This document shows positions 27,443 through 35,644 of a DNA stretch of 64,000 nucleotides, in pieces. The notes beneath the pieces were generated by a model. The model ran no database searches. It saw only the letters and a list, made by a program, of their open reading frames with translations, and was not told the DNA's origin. The DNA is from an uncultured bacterium (GTDB lineage Bacteria > Cyanobacteriota > Vampirovibrionia > Gastranaerophilales > Gastranaerophilaceae), in assembly GCA_902760645.1 (NCBI GenBank), contig CACWHC010000005.1:1-64000 (forward strand). Direction: 5' to 3'. Every line of letters starts with the position of its first letter. The first letter of the stretch is position 1. The translations under genes and the position numbers were made by a program.

Positions 27443-28428
27443 TGAAAAAAATTATATTAGCACTCACAATTGCAATCTTTTCATTAGGCTTGATGGTTCA
27501 GGCTTCTGATTTAATTATTGAATCAAAGAGTCAATCATTCTCTGAAGATGAAAATAAAATTAAATTTAACGGGGATGTAAAAGTTTCTGTTGATGATTTG
27601 AAGGTTGTCGGAGATTCTGCCGACGTAAATATGGATGACAACCAAAAGCTTGATACCGCAACATTCTATGACAAACCGTATGCCTATGAAATTAAGAAAA
27701 ATAAAAAACGTGAAGTTAAAGCAAATATTTTAAAAGTATCATTGATTACCAAAATTGTAAGGGCAGAAGGTGATACACAATCGGTTGTATTTGACGGTAA
27801 AACACCTATAGTAGTTATTAATGCAGACGTGCAGGAATACGATACGACTACCAATATAATGACAGCAACGGGTAACGTAACAATGAAATACAAAGATATA
27901 GACACCTTATCCGATAAAGCAGTTATTAAAATGGACAAAAACGGAGATTTGCAGACCTTGGAATTAATCGGAAACGGTCAGGTAAAACAGAAAGGTAATG
28001 ATTCTTATGCTGACAGATTTTTCTACAATTCTGCAACAAAAATCATAACCGCAATCGGCAATACCACTTCCAATATGGTTGATAATGACGGTAAAAAACT
28101 TACACTTAAATCTAATATGCAGGAATTTTTGCAGAACAAAAATACCTTCTCTGCCAGCGGAAACGTAAGAGTTTGGTATGACGATTACTATGCGGTAGGT
28201 CCGAAAATTAACGTTTATCCAAATAAAGAAGGTAAACCTAATGACATATATTTTGTAGGACGCTCAAGCATTACACAAGGGGTAAGAACAATTTATGCCG
28301 ACAAAATTAAGATGAAAATGAAACCAAAAGATTTTCAGGCTGAAGGTAATACGAGAACAGTTATCAAAAACATCGGAGCTGAAAACGGAGAAAGCTCCGG
28401 CAATTCGGGTATGACTTTAGGATTGTAA
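27442..28428 (+). CDS. LptA/OstA-domain periplasmic protein (two OstA-like regions)
   Basis: 328 residues with a signal peptide (MKKIILALTIAIFSLGLMVQA). Two OstA-like regions follow (about 30-130 and 140-300), each with the alternating pattern of short beta strands such as ATGNVTMKYKDID and ASGNVRVWYDDY. It is about twice the length of E. coli LptA (185 residues), so it could span more of the periplasm as a single chain. It should form the LPS bridge with LptC. The ATG has AAGGAGAAGTA in front, inside the end of lptC. Confidence 0.8.
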   Translation: MKKIILALTIAIFSLGLMVQASDLIIESKSQSFSEDENKIKFNGDVKVSVDDLKVVGDSADVNMDDNQKLDTATFYDKPYAYEIKKNKKREVKANILKVSLITKIVRAEGDTQSVVFDGKTPIVVINADVQEYDTTTNIMTATGNVTMKYKDIDTLSDKAVIKMDKNGDLQTLELIGNGQVKQKGNDSYADRFFYNSATKIITAIGNTTSNMVDNDGKKLTLKSNMQEFLQNKNTFSASGNVRVWYDDYYAVGPKINVYPNKEGKPNDIYFVGRSSITQGVRTIYADKIKMKMKPKDFQAEGNTRTVIKNIGAENGESSGNSGMTLGL

Positions 28429-28430
28429 TA

Positions 28431-29207
28431 ATGAACACAAAAGTAGAGGAAGCATTAAATTATTATAAAAGCGGGGAATACGAAAAAGCTATTGATGTAT
28501 TCAGCACCGTTATGGAAACAGAAGAACCCACTGCCGAATTATATAATAATATCGGACAATGTTATGCAAGTATTGCTAATGAAGAAAAAGCTGAGGATAA
28601 TTTCTTGAAAGCTATTGAACTTAATCCTCAATTGGCACATGCATATATAAATCTTGCAGATATTTATTACAGAAATAAAGAATACGGAAAAGGTATAGGA
28701 CTTCTTACCACCGGTGCAAATATGATGCCTGACAATATGGTTATGGCACATTTTCTTGCAAGATTTTATATGGAAGACTGCAGACTTGATTTAGCTATAG
28801 ATGAACTGGAAAAAGTTCTGGAAAATCAACCTGAAAACTATGATGCCTATTACGATTTAGGTAAAGTTCATTATGAACTCGGCAATTACGACTGTGCTAT
28901 AGAAAATTTTGAAAATATTTTGGAATTTAAAGATGATAACCCATATATTTATTTCAATCTTGCTCAATCATACGAAATGAATAATGAAATAGATAAAGCG
29001 ATTTCAAACTACCTGAAAACAATCGCTCATGATTCGGGCTTCAAACAGGCTTATAAAAAAGTGGGAATACTTTTTCTTGCCCGTGAAGATTATGATGATG
29101 CAATAGAATATCTGGAAGAATATCTTGAAATGGAGCTTCCGCAAGAAGAAATAAATAACGTCAAAACCCTTGTAGAAAGAATTAAAAAGAAAAAGAACAA
29201 TGGATAA
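28431..29207 (+). CDS. Tetratricopeptide repeat protein
   Basis: 258 residues, almost wholly TPR units (about six, e.g. AELYNNIGQCYASIANEEKA and YDAYYDLGKVHYELGNYDCA). No signal peptide. It lies between the lptA-like gene (2 bp gap) and dprA (8-base overlap) in one operon. TPR proteins are scaffolds for protein contacts, so a role in envelope assembly or regulation can be guessed but not shown. Confidence 0.85.
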   Translation: MNTKVEEALNYYKSGEYEKAIDVFSTVMETEEPTAELYNNIGQCYASIANEEKAEDNFLKAIELNPQLAHAYINLADIYYRNKEYGKGIGLLTTGANMMPDNMVMAHFLARFYMEDCRLDLAIDELEKVLENQPENYDAYYDLGKVHYELGNYDCAIENFENILEFKDDNPYIYFNLAQSYEMNNEIDKAISNYLKTIAHDSGFKQAYKKVGILFLAREDYDDAIEYLEEYLEMELPQEEINNVKTLVERIKKKKNNG

Positions 29208-30282
29208 ATACTGGATAGCGTTTTCTGCAATAGAACAAGTTGACAGTCCTTTTGTACAAAGACTGTATAATTATTTCGGAGATATTGAACACGCTTATAA
29301 TGCTTCAAAACAGGAACTTTCACAAATCGAAGGTTTAAGCGTTAAAAAGGCCGAAAATTTTATTAAACAAAGAGATAAAATTAATCCGGATAAAGCGGTA
29401 GAAGATGTAATAGAAAGAGGAATTAAATTTTATACATTTGAAAATCCCTCATATCCGAAATTATTAAAAGAAATTTCCAATCCGCCGATAGTTCTGTACT
29501 ATAAAGGGGATTTAGGAATTTGTAACTTAGAAAAATCAATAGCTGTCGTAGGTTCAAGAAAAGCCAGCTATAATGCGAAGGAAGCTGTCGAAAAAATATT
29601 ATCGGGTTTAGACGGAACAGACTTATGTATCGTGTCCGGTCTTGCATCGGGAATTGATACAACAGCACACAGATGTGCTTTGAAACACAGGCTAAAGACT
29701 ATCGGTGTTATTGCAAGCGGATTTGATTATACATATCCGGCTTCAAATAAGGATTTATACAGAGAAATTGAAGAAGGCGGCGGTGCAGTTGTAACAGAAT
29801 ACTATCCGACATTTGAACCGTTAAAATTCAGATTTCCCGAAAGAAACCGTATCGTATCGGGGATTTCCTACGGAACACTTGTTGCTGAAGCATCTTTAAA
29901 AAGCGGTGCTTTAATTACCGCAAACTTAACTCTTGAACAGGGCAGAGAATTGATGTGCATCCCGGGATTAATCACCAATCCGAATACCGAGGGAATTTAT
30001 AAACTGTTAAAAAATGGTGCGACTCTTGTTACCTGTGCTCAGGATATTCTGGAAGCTTTGAATTGGGAAATTAAACCTGCAGAACAGTTAAAAATAGATT
30101 TGTCCGATTTGAGTGAAGATGAACAAAAGGTTGTTGATGCCATTGAAATTGAAGAAAAAGGATTTGATGAAATTATAAATCTTACAAAAATAAATACGGA
30201 TGATTTGCTCATGATTTTGACCACTTTAGAGCTGAAAGGAATAATCAAACAAACCGCAGGCGACAGGTACAAAAAAGCCTAG
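29200..30282 (+). CDS. dprA: DNA-processing protein DprA
   Basis: 360 residues: N-terminal helix-hairpin-helix/SAM-like region (about 1-75), central Rossmann-like DprA/Smf domain with GSRKAS, SGLASGIDT, GTLVAEAS and SGALITA, and a C-terminal winged-helix (about 300-360). It loads RecA on incoming single-stranded DNA during natural transformation. The prepilin-like genes in the window could relate to a competence pilus, but no comEA/comEC gene is present here. It overlaps the TPR gene by 8 bases (ATGGATAA). Confidence 0.95.
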   Translation: MDKYWIAFSAIEQVDSPFVQRLYNYFGDIEHAYNASKQELSQIEGLSVKKAENFIKQRDKINPDKAVEDVIERGIKFYTFENPSYPKLLKEISNPPIVLYYKGDLGICNLEKSIAVVGSRKASYNAKEAVEKILSGLDGTDLCIVSGLASGIDTTAHRCALKHRLKTIGVIASGFDYTYPASNKDLYREIEEGGGAVVTEYYPTFEPLKFRFPERNRIVSGISYGTLVAEASLKSGALITANLTLEQGRELMCIPGLITNPNTEGIYKLLKNGATLVTCAQDILEALNWEIKPAEQLKIDLSDLSEDEQKVVDAIEIEEKGFDEIINLTKINTDDLLMILTTLELKGIIKQTAGDRYKKA

Positions 30283-30420
30283 AAATACCCCTTTTCAGGA
30301 ATAATTAATATTTTGTTACAAATAAAAATTTGCTTGTACATATTTCTTGTGATAGGCTAGAAGTATAAAAATGGTTTGAAGATGTATTTATAATATATTA
30401 ATCTTTACGGGAATGAGTAA

Positions 30421-32709
30421 ATGGCAAAAGAGAAAGCATTGGTTATAGTCGAGTCACCGGCTAAATCAAAGACAATTAAAAAGATTTTAGGAAACGATTT
30501 TCAAATCGAGGCAAGTTTCGGTCACATCAGAAATCTGCCCCAAAAAGACCCCTCTACCGATAATTTAGGTTTTGACGTCAACAATAACTTTGAACCAAAA
30601 TTTGAGATAATTGCAGGCAAACAAAAGGTTGTATCAAAATTAAACGAGCTAGCTAAAAAGAGTGACAAAATATACCTCGCATCCGACCCCGACCGTGAGG
30701 GAGAAGCTATTGCCTGGCACGTCAGACAAGTTTTGAAAGTGCCTGATGAAAAGATTTACCGTATTGTATTCAACGAAATTACACCGAAAGCCGTAAAACA
30801 TTCCGTTGAAAATCCCCGTTCTATTGATATGGATATGGTTAAAGCCCAACAGACAAGACAAATTCTTGATAAACTTGTAGGTTTTAAATTGAGTCCTGTT
30901 TTGTGGAAACAAATCGGCAACAGGAATTTATCCGCAGGTCGTGTACAATCTGTTGCACTCCGTATGATTTGCGAAAGAGAAGAAGAAATAGAAGCATTTG
31001 TTCCGCAGGAGTATTGGTCTGTTCATACTATTTTGGATAAAGACGGAAAAGAATTTGAGGCTGAATTATCCAAAATCAAAGGTAAATCAGTAGAAAAAAC
31101 GATTAAAAATCAAGAGCAGGCACAACAAATAGTAGATTTTTTAACTAATTATCCGACGGATATGGATGTAACCAAAGTTACTAAAAAAACTACAAAACGT
31201 AAGCCGACTGCACCGTTTATAACTTCAACAATGCAGCGTGCCGCAAGTTCAAAGCTCGGTTTTGGAGTACAAAAAACCATGCAGGTCGCTCAGAAATTAT
31301 ACGAAGGTATTGAAATTGACGGCAATCCTGTCGGTCTGATTACATATATGAGAACCGATAGTGTCCGCGTATCGGATGATGCTCAGGCTATGGCAAAAGA
31401 TTATATTTTAAATAATTTTGGTGAAAAATATTATCCCGATAAACCGAATATTTACGCAAAAGGCAAACAAAATGTTCAGGATGCTCACGAAGCCATCCGT
31501 CCGTCATATCCCGAAAGAACTCCGGACAGTTTAAAGAAATTTTTGGATAATGACCAGTACAGATTATACAAACTCATTTGGGAAAAATTTATGTCATCTC
31601 AGATGGCAAATGCTGATGTAGCAAATAAGACCGTTGAAATTACCGCAGGTGATTACACCTTAAAAGCAGGTACAAGTAAAGTTACGTTCGACGGATTTTT
31701 GAAAGTATACAATGATGCCGAAGAAGAAGAACAGGTTCAGGATGCAAAAATTCCTGACCTTAATGAAGGTGATAAAGTCAGATGCAAAAAAGTTGAGCCT
31801 AAACAACATTTTACTCAGCCGCCACCAAGGTTTAACGAAGCATCATTAGTTAAAGCTCTTGAAGAACAGGGGATAGGTCGTCCTTCAACTTATGCAACAA
31901 TTATTACGGTAATTCAGACGAGAAAATATGTAGAAAAGAAAAATAAAGTTCTTTTCCCGACACTTTTGGGCAGAACCGTTTCAAAACAGCTTTGTGCCCA
32001 GTTTGCAAAAATTATGGATTACAAATTTACAGCAAGTATGGAAAGCAAGCTTGACGAAATCGCTGATAAAAAAGTGGTTTGGAATAAAGTTTTGGCAGAC
32101 TTTTATAAACCGTTTATGGAAAACGTTAACAGCGTAATGCAAACTGCAGAAAAAGTTAAAATTGAAACAAAAATTAAATGTCCGAATTGCGGCAAACCGA
32201 TGTTAGTCCGAACAAGCCGCAAGGGTACTCAGTTCCTTGGTTGTTCGGGATATCCCGAATGTCAGACTACAATGTCTATAAATGCGCTTAATGAAGAACC
32301 GTCAACAAGCGGTGAAGAAGAAATTTGCGAAGAAAAATGCCCTAAATGCGGTTCTGATATGGTATTTAAGACAGGACCTTACGGAAAATACATGGAATGC
32401 ACAGATCCTGATTGTTCTCACAGACAACCTTATGTAAAATCAACAGGTGTAACCTGTCCTAAATGCGGTAAAGGAAATATCGTCGAGAGAAAATCCAAAA
32501 GAGGAACCATATTCTACGGATGTAACCAGTATCCTGAATGTGATTATGTAATGTGGAATGAACCTACAGGGGAAAAATGCCCCGAATGCGGAGCTTTACT
32601 TGGAAAAGTCGTTACAAAAAACGGAATTACTCTAAAATGCTCAAATATTAAATGCCACTTTAAAAAAGAAGTTCCGCAGGAAGAAGTTGTAAGTGCAGAA
32701 GAAAATTAA
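30421..32709 (+). CDS. topA: DNA topoisomerase I
   Basis: 762 residues. TOPRIM domain at the N-terminus (VIVESPAKSKTIKK; SDPDREGEAIAWH), catalytic Tyr309 in the TYMRTDS motif, and four C-terminal zinc ribbons starting near residues 586, 640, 680 and 720. It relaxes negative supercoils. A 138-bp gap separates it from dprA. A perfect terminator follows the stop at once. Confidence 0.97.
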   Translation: MAKEKALVIVESPAKSKTIKKILGNDFQIEASFGHIRNLPQKDPSTDNLGFDVNNNFEPKFEIIAGKQKVVSKLNELAKKSDKIYLASDPDREGEAIAWHVRQVLKVPDEKIYRIVFNEITPKAVKHSVENPRSIDMDMVKAQQTRQILDKLVGFKLSPVLWKQIGNRNLSAGRVQSVALRMICEREEEIEAFVPQEYWSVHTILDKDGKEFEAELSKIKGKSVEKTIKNQEQAQQIVDFLTNYPTDMDVTKVTKKTTKRKPTAPFITSTMQRAASSKLGFGVQKTMQVAQKLYEGIEIDGNPVGLITYMRTDSVRVSDDAQAMAKDYILNNFGEKYYPDKPNIYAKGKQNVQDAHEAIRPSYPERTPDSLKKFLDNDQYRLYKLIWEKFMSSQMANADVANKTVEITAGDYTLKAGTSKVTFDGFLKVYNDAEEEEQVQDAKIPDLNEGDKVRCKKVEPKQHFTQPPPRFNEASLVKALEEQGIGRPSTYATIITVIQTRKYVEKKNKVLFPTLLGRTVSKQLCAQFAKIMDYKFTASMESKLDEIADKKVVWNKVLADFYKPFMENVNSVMQTAEKVKIETKIKCPNCGKPMLVRTSRKGTQFLGCSGYPECQTTMSINALNEEPSTSGEEEICEEKCPKCGSDMVFKTGPYGKYMECTDPDCSHRQPYVKSTGVTCPKCGKGNIVERKSKRGTIFYGCNQYPECDYVMWNEPTGEKCPECGALLGKVVTKNGITLKCSNIKCHFKKEVPQEEVVSAEEN

Positions 32710-32732
32710 AAAGCAGGCTAGCCTGCTTTTTT
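32708..32732. terminator. Terminator after topA
   Basis: AAAAAGCAGGC / GCCTGCTTTTTT with a minimal loop, directly behind the topA stop. It also faces the rarA 3' end. Confidence 0.88.
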
Positions 32733-32755
32733 GGACTTTTGCAACCCCTAAAAAA

Positions 32756-33988
32756 CTATCTTGTATATTTTTTGCCGACAAGTTCATCCGGCAAAAACTG
32801 TTGTTCGTATTCAGGGTTTGAATGAGAATAAACATACCCCTCACCAAAACCGTATTTTTTAGCATCCTTATAATGAGCATCTCTTAAATGCATAGGAGGC
32901 GGATAATCTTTTCCGTGAGCTATATCAGATAGTGCCGCATCAATTGCACAAACTGTTTCGTTAGATTTTTTCGCTCTTGCAACATAAATAACAGCCTGAG
33001 CAAGCGGTATTCTTCCCTCCGGTAAACCAAGCAATTCTACTGCTCTGTAAGCATTAACGGCAAGATTAAATGCCATAGGGTCGGCATTCCCGACATCTTC
33101 GGCGGCACAGGTAATAAGCCTGCGTGCAATAAAACGTGGGTCTTCGCCTGCGGCTATCATTTTTGCAAGATAATAAATCGCCGCATCAGGGTCGCTCCCT
33201 CTCAAACTTTTCTGAAAAGCCGATGCACAGTCATAATGCTCCTGCTGAGAATACATTGTGTTACGCTTTTGACAAATTTCTTCAATAATTTTTACCGTTA
33301 AATTTCTTCTTCCGTCAACCAAATCAGATGCAAAATAAGCATTTTCGGCAATATTTAGAGCAGTACGTGCATCACCTCTTGCAAGGTTTATTATAAAATC
33401 AAAAACACCCTTCTCACAATCCATCGGAACATACTGCTGTACAAGATATGCCAACCCGCGTTTGATAATCTTAAACATACTCTCATCATCAATAGGATTA
33501 AGTCTTATAACCTGAGTCCTTGACAACAGTGCAGGGACAACCTGAAAAGACGGGTTTTCCGTTGTAGAACCTATTAAAAACAAAGTACCGTTTTCAAGGT
33601 GCGGCAAAAGAGCGTCCTGTTGTGTCTTTGAATAACGATGAATTTCATCAATAAAAAGAATTGTCTTTGTACCGCTTCTTAACGCCATTTTAGCATTTTC
33701 AACGGCTTCTTTTATTTCTTTTACACCTGAGGTTACTGCAGAAATTTCAATAAAATTGGCATTGGTTTTCGTTGCAATAAGTCTTGCAAGAGTAGTTTTA
33801 CCGCATCCGGGAGTACCCCAAAAAATCATAGAAAACAGTCTGTTTGTCTGTAAAAGGTTTAACAGAGGACTATTTGGTGCAATTACATTACTCTGCCCCA
33901 AAAACTCTTCTAAAGTTTTGGGTCTTATCGCTTCCGCCAAAGGAATTTGTTTATTTTGATTTTCCAACTCCGTAAACAAGTCTGCCAT
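32756..33988 (-). CDS. rarA: Replication-associated recombination protein A
   Basis: 410 residues, RarA/MgsA clade of AAA+ ATPases: RPKTLEEFLGQ at the N-terminus, Walker A GTPGCGKTT, Walker B ILFIDEIH, sensor LIGSTTENP, and the clade C-terminal region with SLRGSDPDAAIYYLAKM and ARRLITCAAEDVG. It acts at stalled replication forks. The ATG stands 6 bases after a TGATATAAT extended -10 element (33995-34003), so the mRNA is probably leaderless. Confidence 0.95.
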   Translation of the reverse strand: MADLFTELENQNKQIPLAEAIRPKTLEEFLGQSNVIAPNSPLLNLLQTNRLFSMIFWGTPGCGKTTLARLIATKTNANFIEISAVTSGVKEIKEAVENAKMALRSGTKTILFIDEIHRYSKTQQDALLPHLENGTLFLIGSTTENPSFQVVPALLSRTQVIRLNPIDDESMFKIIKRGLAYLVQQYVPMDCEKGVFDFIINLARGDARTALNIAENAYFASDLVDGRRNLTVKIIEEICQKRNTMYSQQEHYDCASAFQKSLRGSDPDAAIYYLAKMIAAGEDPRFIARRLITCAAEDVGNADPMAFNLAVNAYRAVELLGLPEGRIPLAQAVIYVARAKKSNETVCAIDAALSDIAHGKDYPPPMHLRDAHYKDAKKYGFGEGYVYSHSNPEYEQQFLPDELVGKKYTR

Positions 33989-33994
33989 AATTGC

Positions 33995-34003
33995 ATTATA
34001 TCA
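33995..34003 (-). promoter_or_regulatory. Extended -10 of the leaderless rarA promoter
   Basis: Minus-strand TGATATAAT with 6 bases to the ATG at 33988; the -35 is poor. Confidence 0.6.
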
Positions 34004-34019
34004 TGGAAATTCCTCAGGG

Positions 34020-34048
34020 TTGACAAAAAAAGTAAAATAGTAAATAAT
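34020..34048 (+). promoter_or_regulatory. Promoter of the putative antitoxin RNA
   Basis: Perfect TTGACA (34020-34025), 17-bp spacer, AATAAT (34043-34048). Transcription would begin around 34055, at the foot of a large hairpin. Confidence 0.6.
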
Positions 34049-34054
34049 GTACAT

Positions 34055-34163
34055 ATAGGGAAAAGCCTTAAAGGTGGCTAGACCTTTAAGACTTTCGTAA
34101 CTCCCTATTTTGTTAAACAGTAAAGCGTTATGATTATCAGCAGGATAAGCCATAACGCTTTTT
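34055..34163 (+). ncRNA. Candidate antisense antitoxin RNA
   Basis: About 110 nt, two hairpins. Hairpin 1 (34056-34107) has outer stem TAGGGA / TCCCTA and inner stem CTTAAAGGT / ACCTTTAAG. Hairpin 2 (34122-34163), AAAGCGTTATG / CATAACGCTTT plus TTTTT, is a Rho-independent terminator. The RNA is antisense to the 3' half of the small membrane-peptide frame at 34105-34203 and to its 3' end. Evidence is structural only; another structured RNA class is possible. Confidence 0.5.
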
Positions 34164-34203
34164 CAGTAATTCTGATTAACACTTCATCACCACCTTTCCG
34201 CAT
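34105..34203 (-). CDS. Candidate type I toxin: 32-residue membrane peptide
   Basis: ATG 34203 to TAG 34105 encodes a charged N-terminus (MRKGGDEVLIRITEK) followed by a 15-residue hydrophobic helix (ALWLILLIIITLYCL) and Thr-Lys, the build of type I toxins such as Fst, Ldr or holin-like peptides. GAGG lies 4 nt before the ATG. Upstream in the mRNA a hairpin exposes CCGCCTCC, which could pair with that GAGG. The 8-base sequence AGTTACGA occurs once before (34210-34217) and once after (34095-34102) the frame, as the direct repeats do in par/Fst loci. No sequence family was recognised. Confidence 0.45.
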   Translation of the reverse strand: MRKGGDEVLIRITEKALWLILLIIITLYCLTK

Positions 34204-34259
34204 TAGTCCTCGTAACTTGTCTGTGTCGGAGGCGGCAAACAGGAGCTTACCCGATACTA

Positions 34260-34288
34260 ATATTATCATATTTCACATATAATGGCAA
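34260..34288 (-). promoter_or_regulatory. Promoter of the putative toxin mRNA
   Basis: Minus strand: TTGCCA (34283-34288), 17-bp spacer, TAATAT (34260-34265). The predicted mRNA of about 200 nt would run to the hairpin at 34056-34107. Confidence 0.5.
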
Positions 34289-34336
34289 TAAAATTAATAT
34301 TTTACAAATATTATAGTATTAAGCAAAATAAAATTT

Positions 34337-34347
34337 TATGCTAAAAT
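34337..34347 (+). promoter_or_regulatory. Extended -10 of a leaderless promoter
   Basis: TGCTAAAAT (TAAAAT at 34342-34347) stands 6 bases before the ATG of the solute-binding protein. Confidence 0.55.
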
Positions 34348-34353
34348 ACTCTT

Positions 34354-35586
34354 ATGAAAAAATTTGTAAGTGTAGCTATAGGACTAATAGTTATTGGACT
34401 GTGCGGTATTTTTACTGTAAAAAGCATTGACAATCACACTGCAAAAACTAATGAAGTCATATTTTGGACTTTGCAGATGAGTGATTTCTCTGATTATATG
34501 AACGGGGTTATCTCTGATTTTGAAAAAGAAAATCCGGAAATAAAAATCAAATGGATAGATGTACCTTTTTCTGAGGGCGAAAAGAGAACATTGGCATCAG
34601 TTTTGAGCGATAATCCGCCTGATTTGATTAACTTAAACCCCGATTTTTCGGCAACATTAGCACAAAAAGGTGCGTTATATGAAATTGCGGAAGAAAATGC
34701 CGCACAATATAATCCTGCAATTATAAATTCGCTGAAATATAACGGCAAATTATATTCACTTCCGTGGTATGCGACTTCTGCCGTCACAATTTACAACAAA
34801 GATTTAATTAATAAAGCAGGAGTAAAAGTTCCTCAAACTTATGAACAAATAGTAAATATTGCACCTGCCGTGAAATCAAAAAGCGGTGCTTATGTTTTTC
34901 TGCCAAACATCACGGAAAACGACACAATGTTGAAAATCCTGAACAAATACGGCATAAATTCATCCGAAACAATAAGTTCAGAAAAATCAGAATATGTTTT
35001 CAATATGTTTAAAACTTTATACGAGAAAAATCTTATCCCGAAAGAATCTATAACTCAGACTCACCGTGAAGCTCTTGAAAAATATATGTCTGAAAATATT
35101 GTTCTTTTTCAGGCAGGGGCAAATTTTTTGAATATGATTAAAGAAAATGCACCGTCAACCTATTCTCATACAGATGTTGCACCGCAAATTGTCGGGGAAC
35201 TCGGTCAAAATGATTTTTCATTAATGAATTTTGTTATACCAGAAAAAGCAAAACATAAAAGTGATGCCATAAAATTTGCACTTTATCTTACAAATAATAA
35301 AAATCAGCTTGAGCTTGCAAAACTCACAAACGTAATTGCCGTAAATAAAGAAACTCTGAACAATGAGTTTTACACAACGTATTCGGATAATGATTTAATG
35401 GCAAAAGCAAGAGTAATAAGTGCAAAACAGTTAAATCATGTTGAACCGGTATTAAAATCTTCCCGTAATCAAAAGGATATAAATAATCTTATAAATACCG
35501 CAGTACAAAACATACTGCTGAATAAAGGAAACACTAAACAGCTATTGGAAAAACTTTCAAAAGACTGGTCTGATTTACTTAAATAA
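34354..35586 (+). CDS. Extracellular solute-binding protein (SBP_bac_1 type), orphan
   Basis: 410 residues. An N-terminal hydrophobic segment (about 5-24) acts as signal or anchor; the Cys within it (GLCG) does not sit in a good lipobox. The mature part matches carbohydrate-type ABC binding proteins: VIFWTLQMSD, KENPEIKIKWIDVP, NPPDLINLNPDFSATLAQKGALYEI and SLPWYATSAVTIYNKDL. No permease or ATPase is adjacent, so the transporter partners must lie elsewhere or the protein works as a sensor. The gene is monocistronic. Confidence 0.85.
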   Translation: MKKFVSVAIGLIVIGLCGIFTVKSIDNHTAKTNEVIFWTLQMSDFSDYMNGVISDFEKENPEIKIKWIDVPFSEGEKRTLASVLSDNPPDLINLNPDFSATLAQKGALYEIAEENAAQYNPAIINSLKYNGKLYSLPWYATSAVTIYNKDLINKAGVKVPQTYEQIVNIAPAVKSKSGAYVFLPNITENDTMLKILNKYGINSSETISSEKSEYVFNMFKTLYEKNLIPKESITQTHREALEKYMSENIVLFQAGANFLNMIKENAPSTYSHTDVAPQIVGELGQNDFSLMNFVIPEKAKHKSDAIKFALYLTNNKNQLELAKLTNVIAVNKETLNNEFYTTYSDNDLMAKARVISAKQLNHVEPVLKSSRNQKDINNLINTAVQNILLNKGNTKQLLEKLSKDWSDLLK

Positions 35587-35621
35587 AAAAAATACTCCTA
35601 CAAAATATATTTATAAGAGTA
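35585..35621 (-). terminator. Terminator of the TPR gene at 35645
   Basis: Minus-strand stem TACTC...GAGTA with an A/T inner stem and 8 Ts. Confidence 0.65.
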
Positions 35622-35644
35622 ATTCTATTTCCGTGTGTTTAGTG

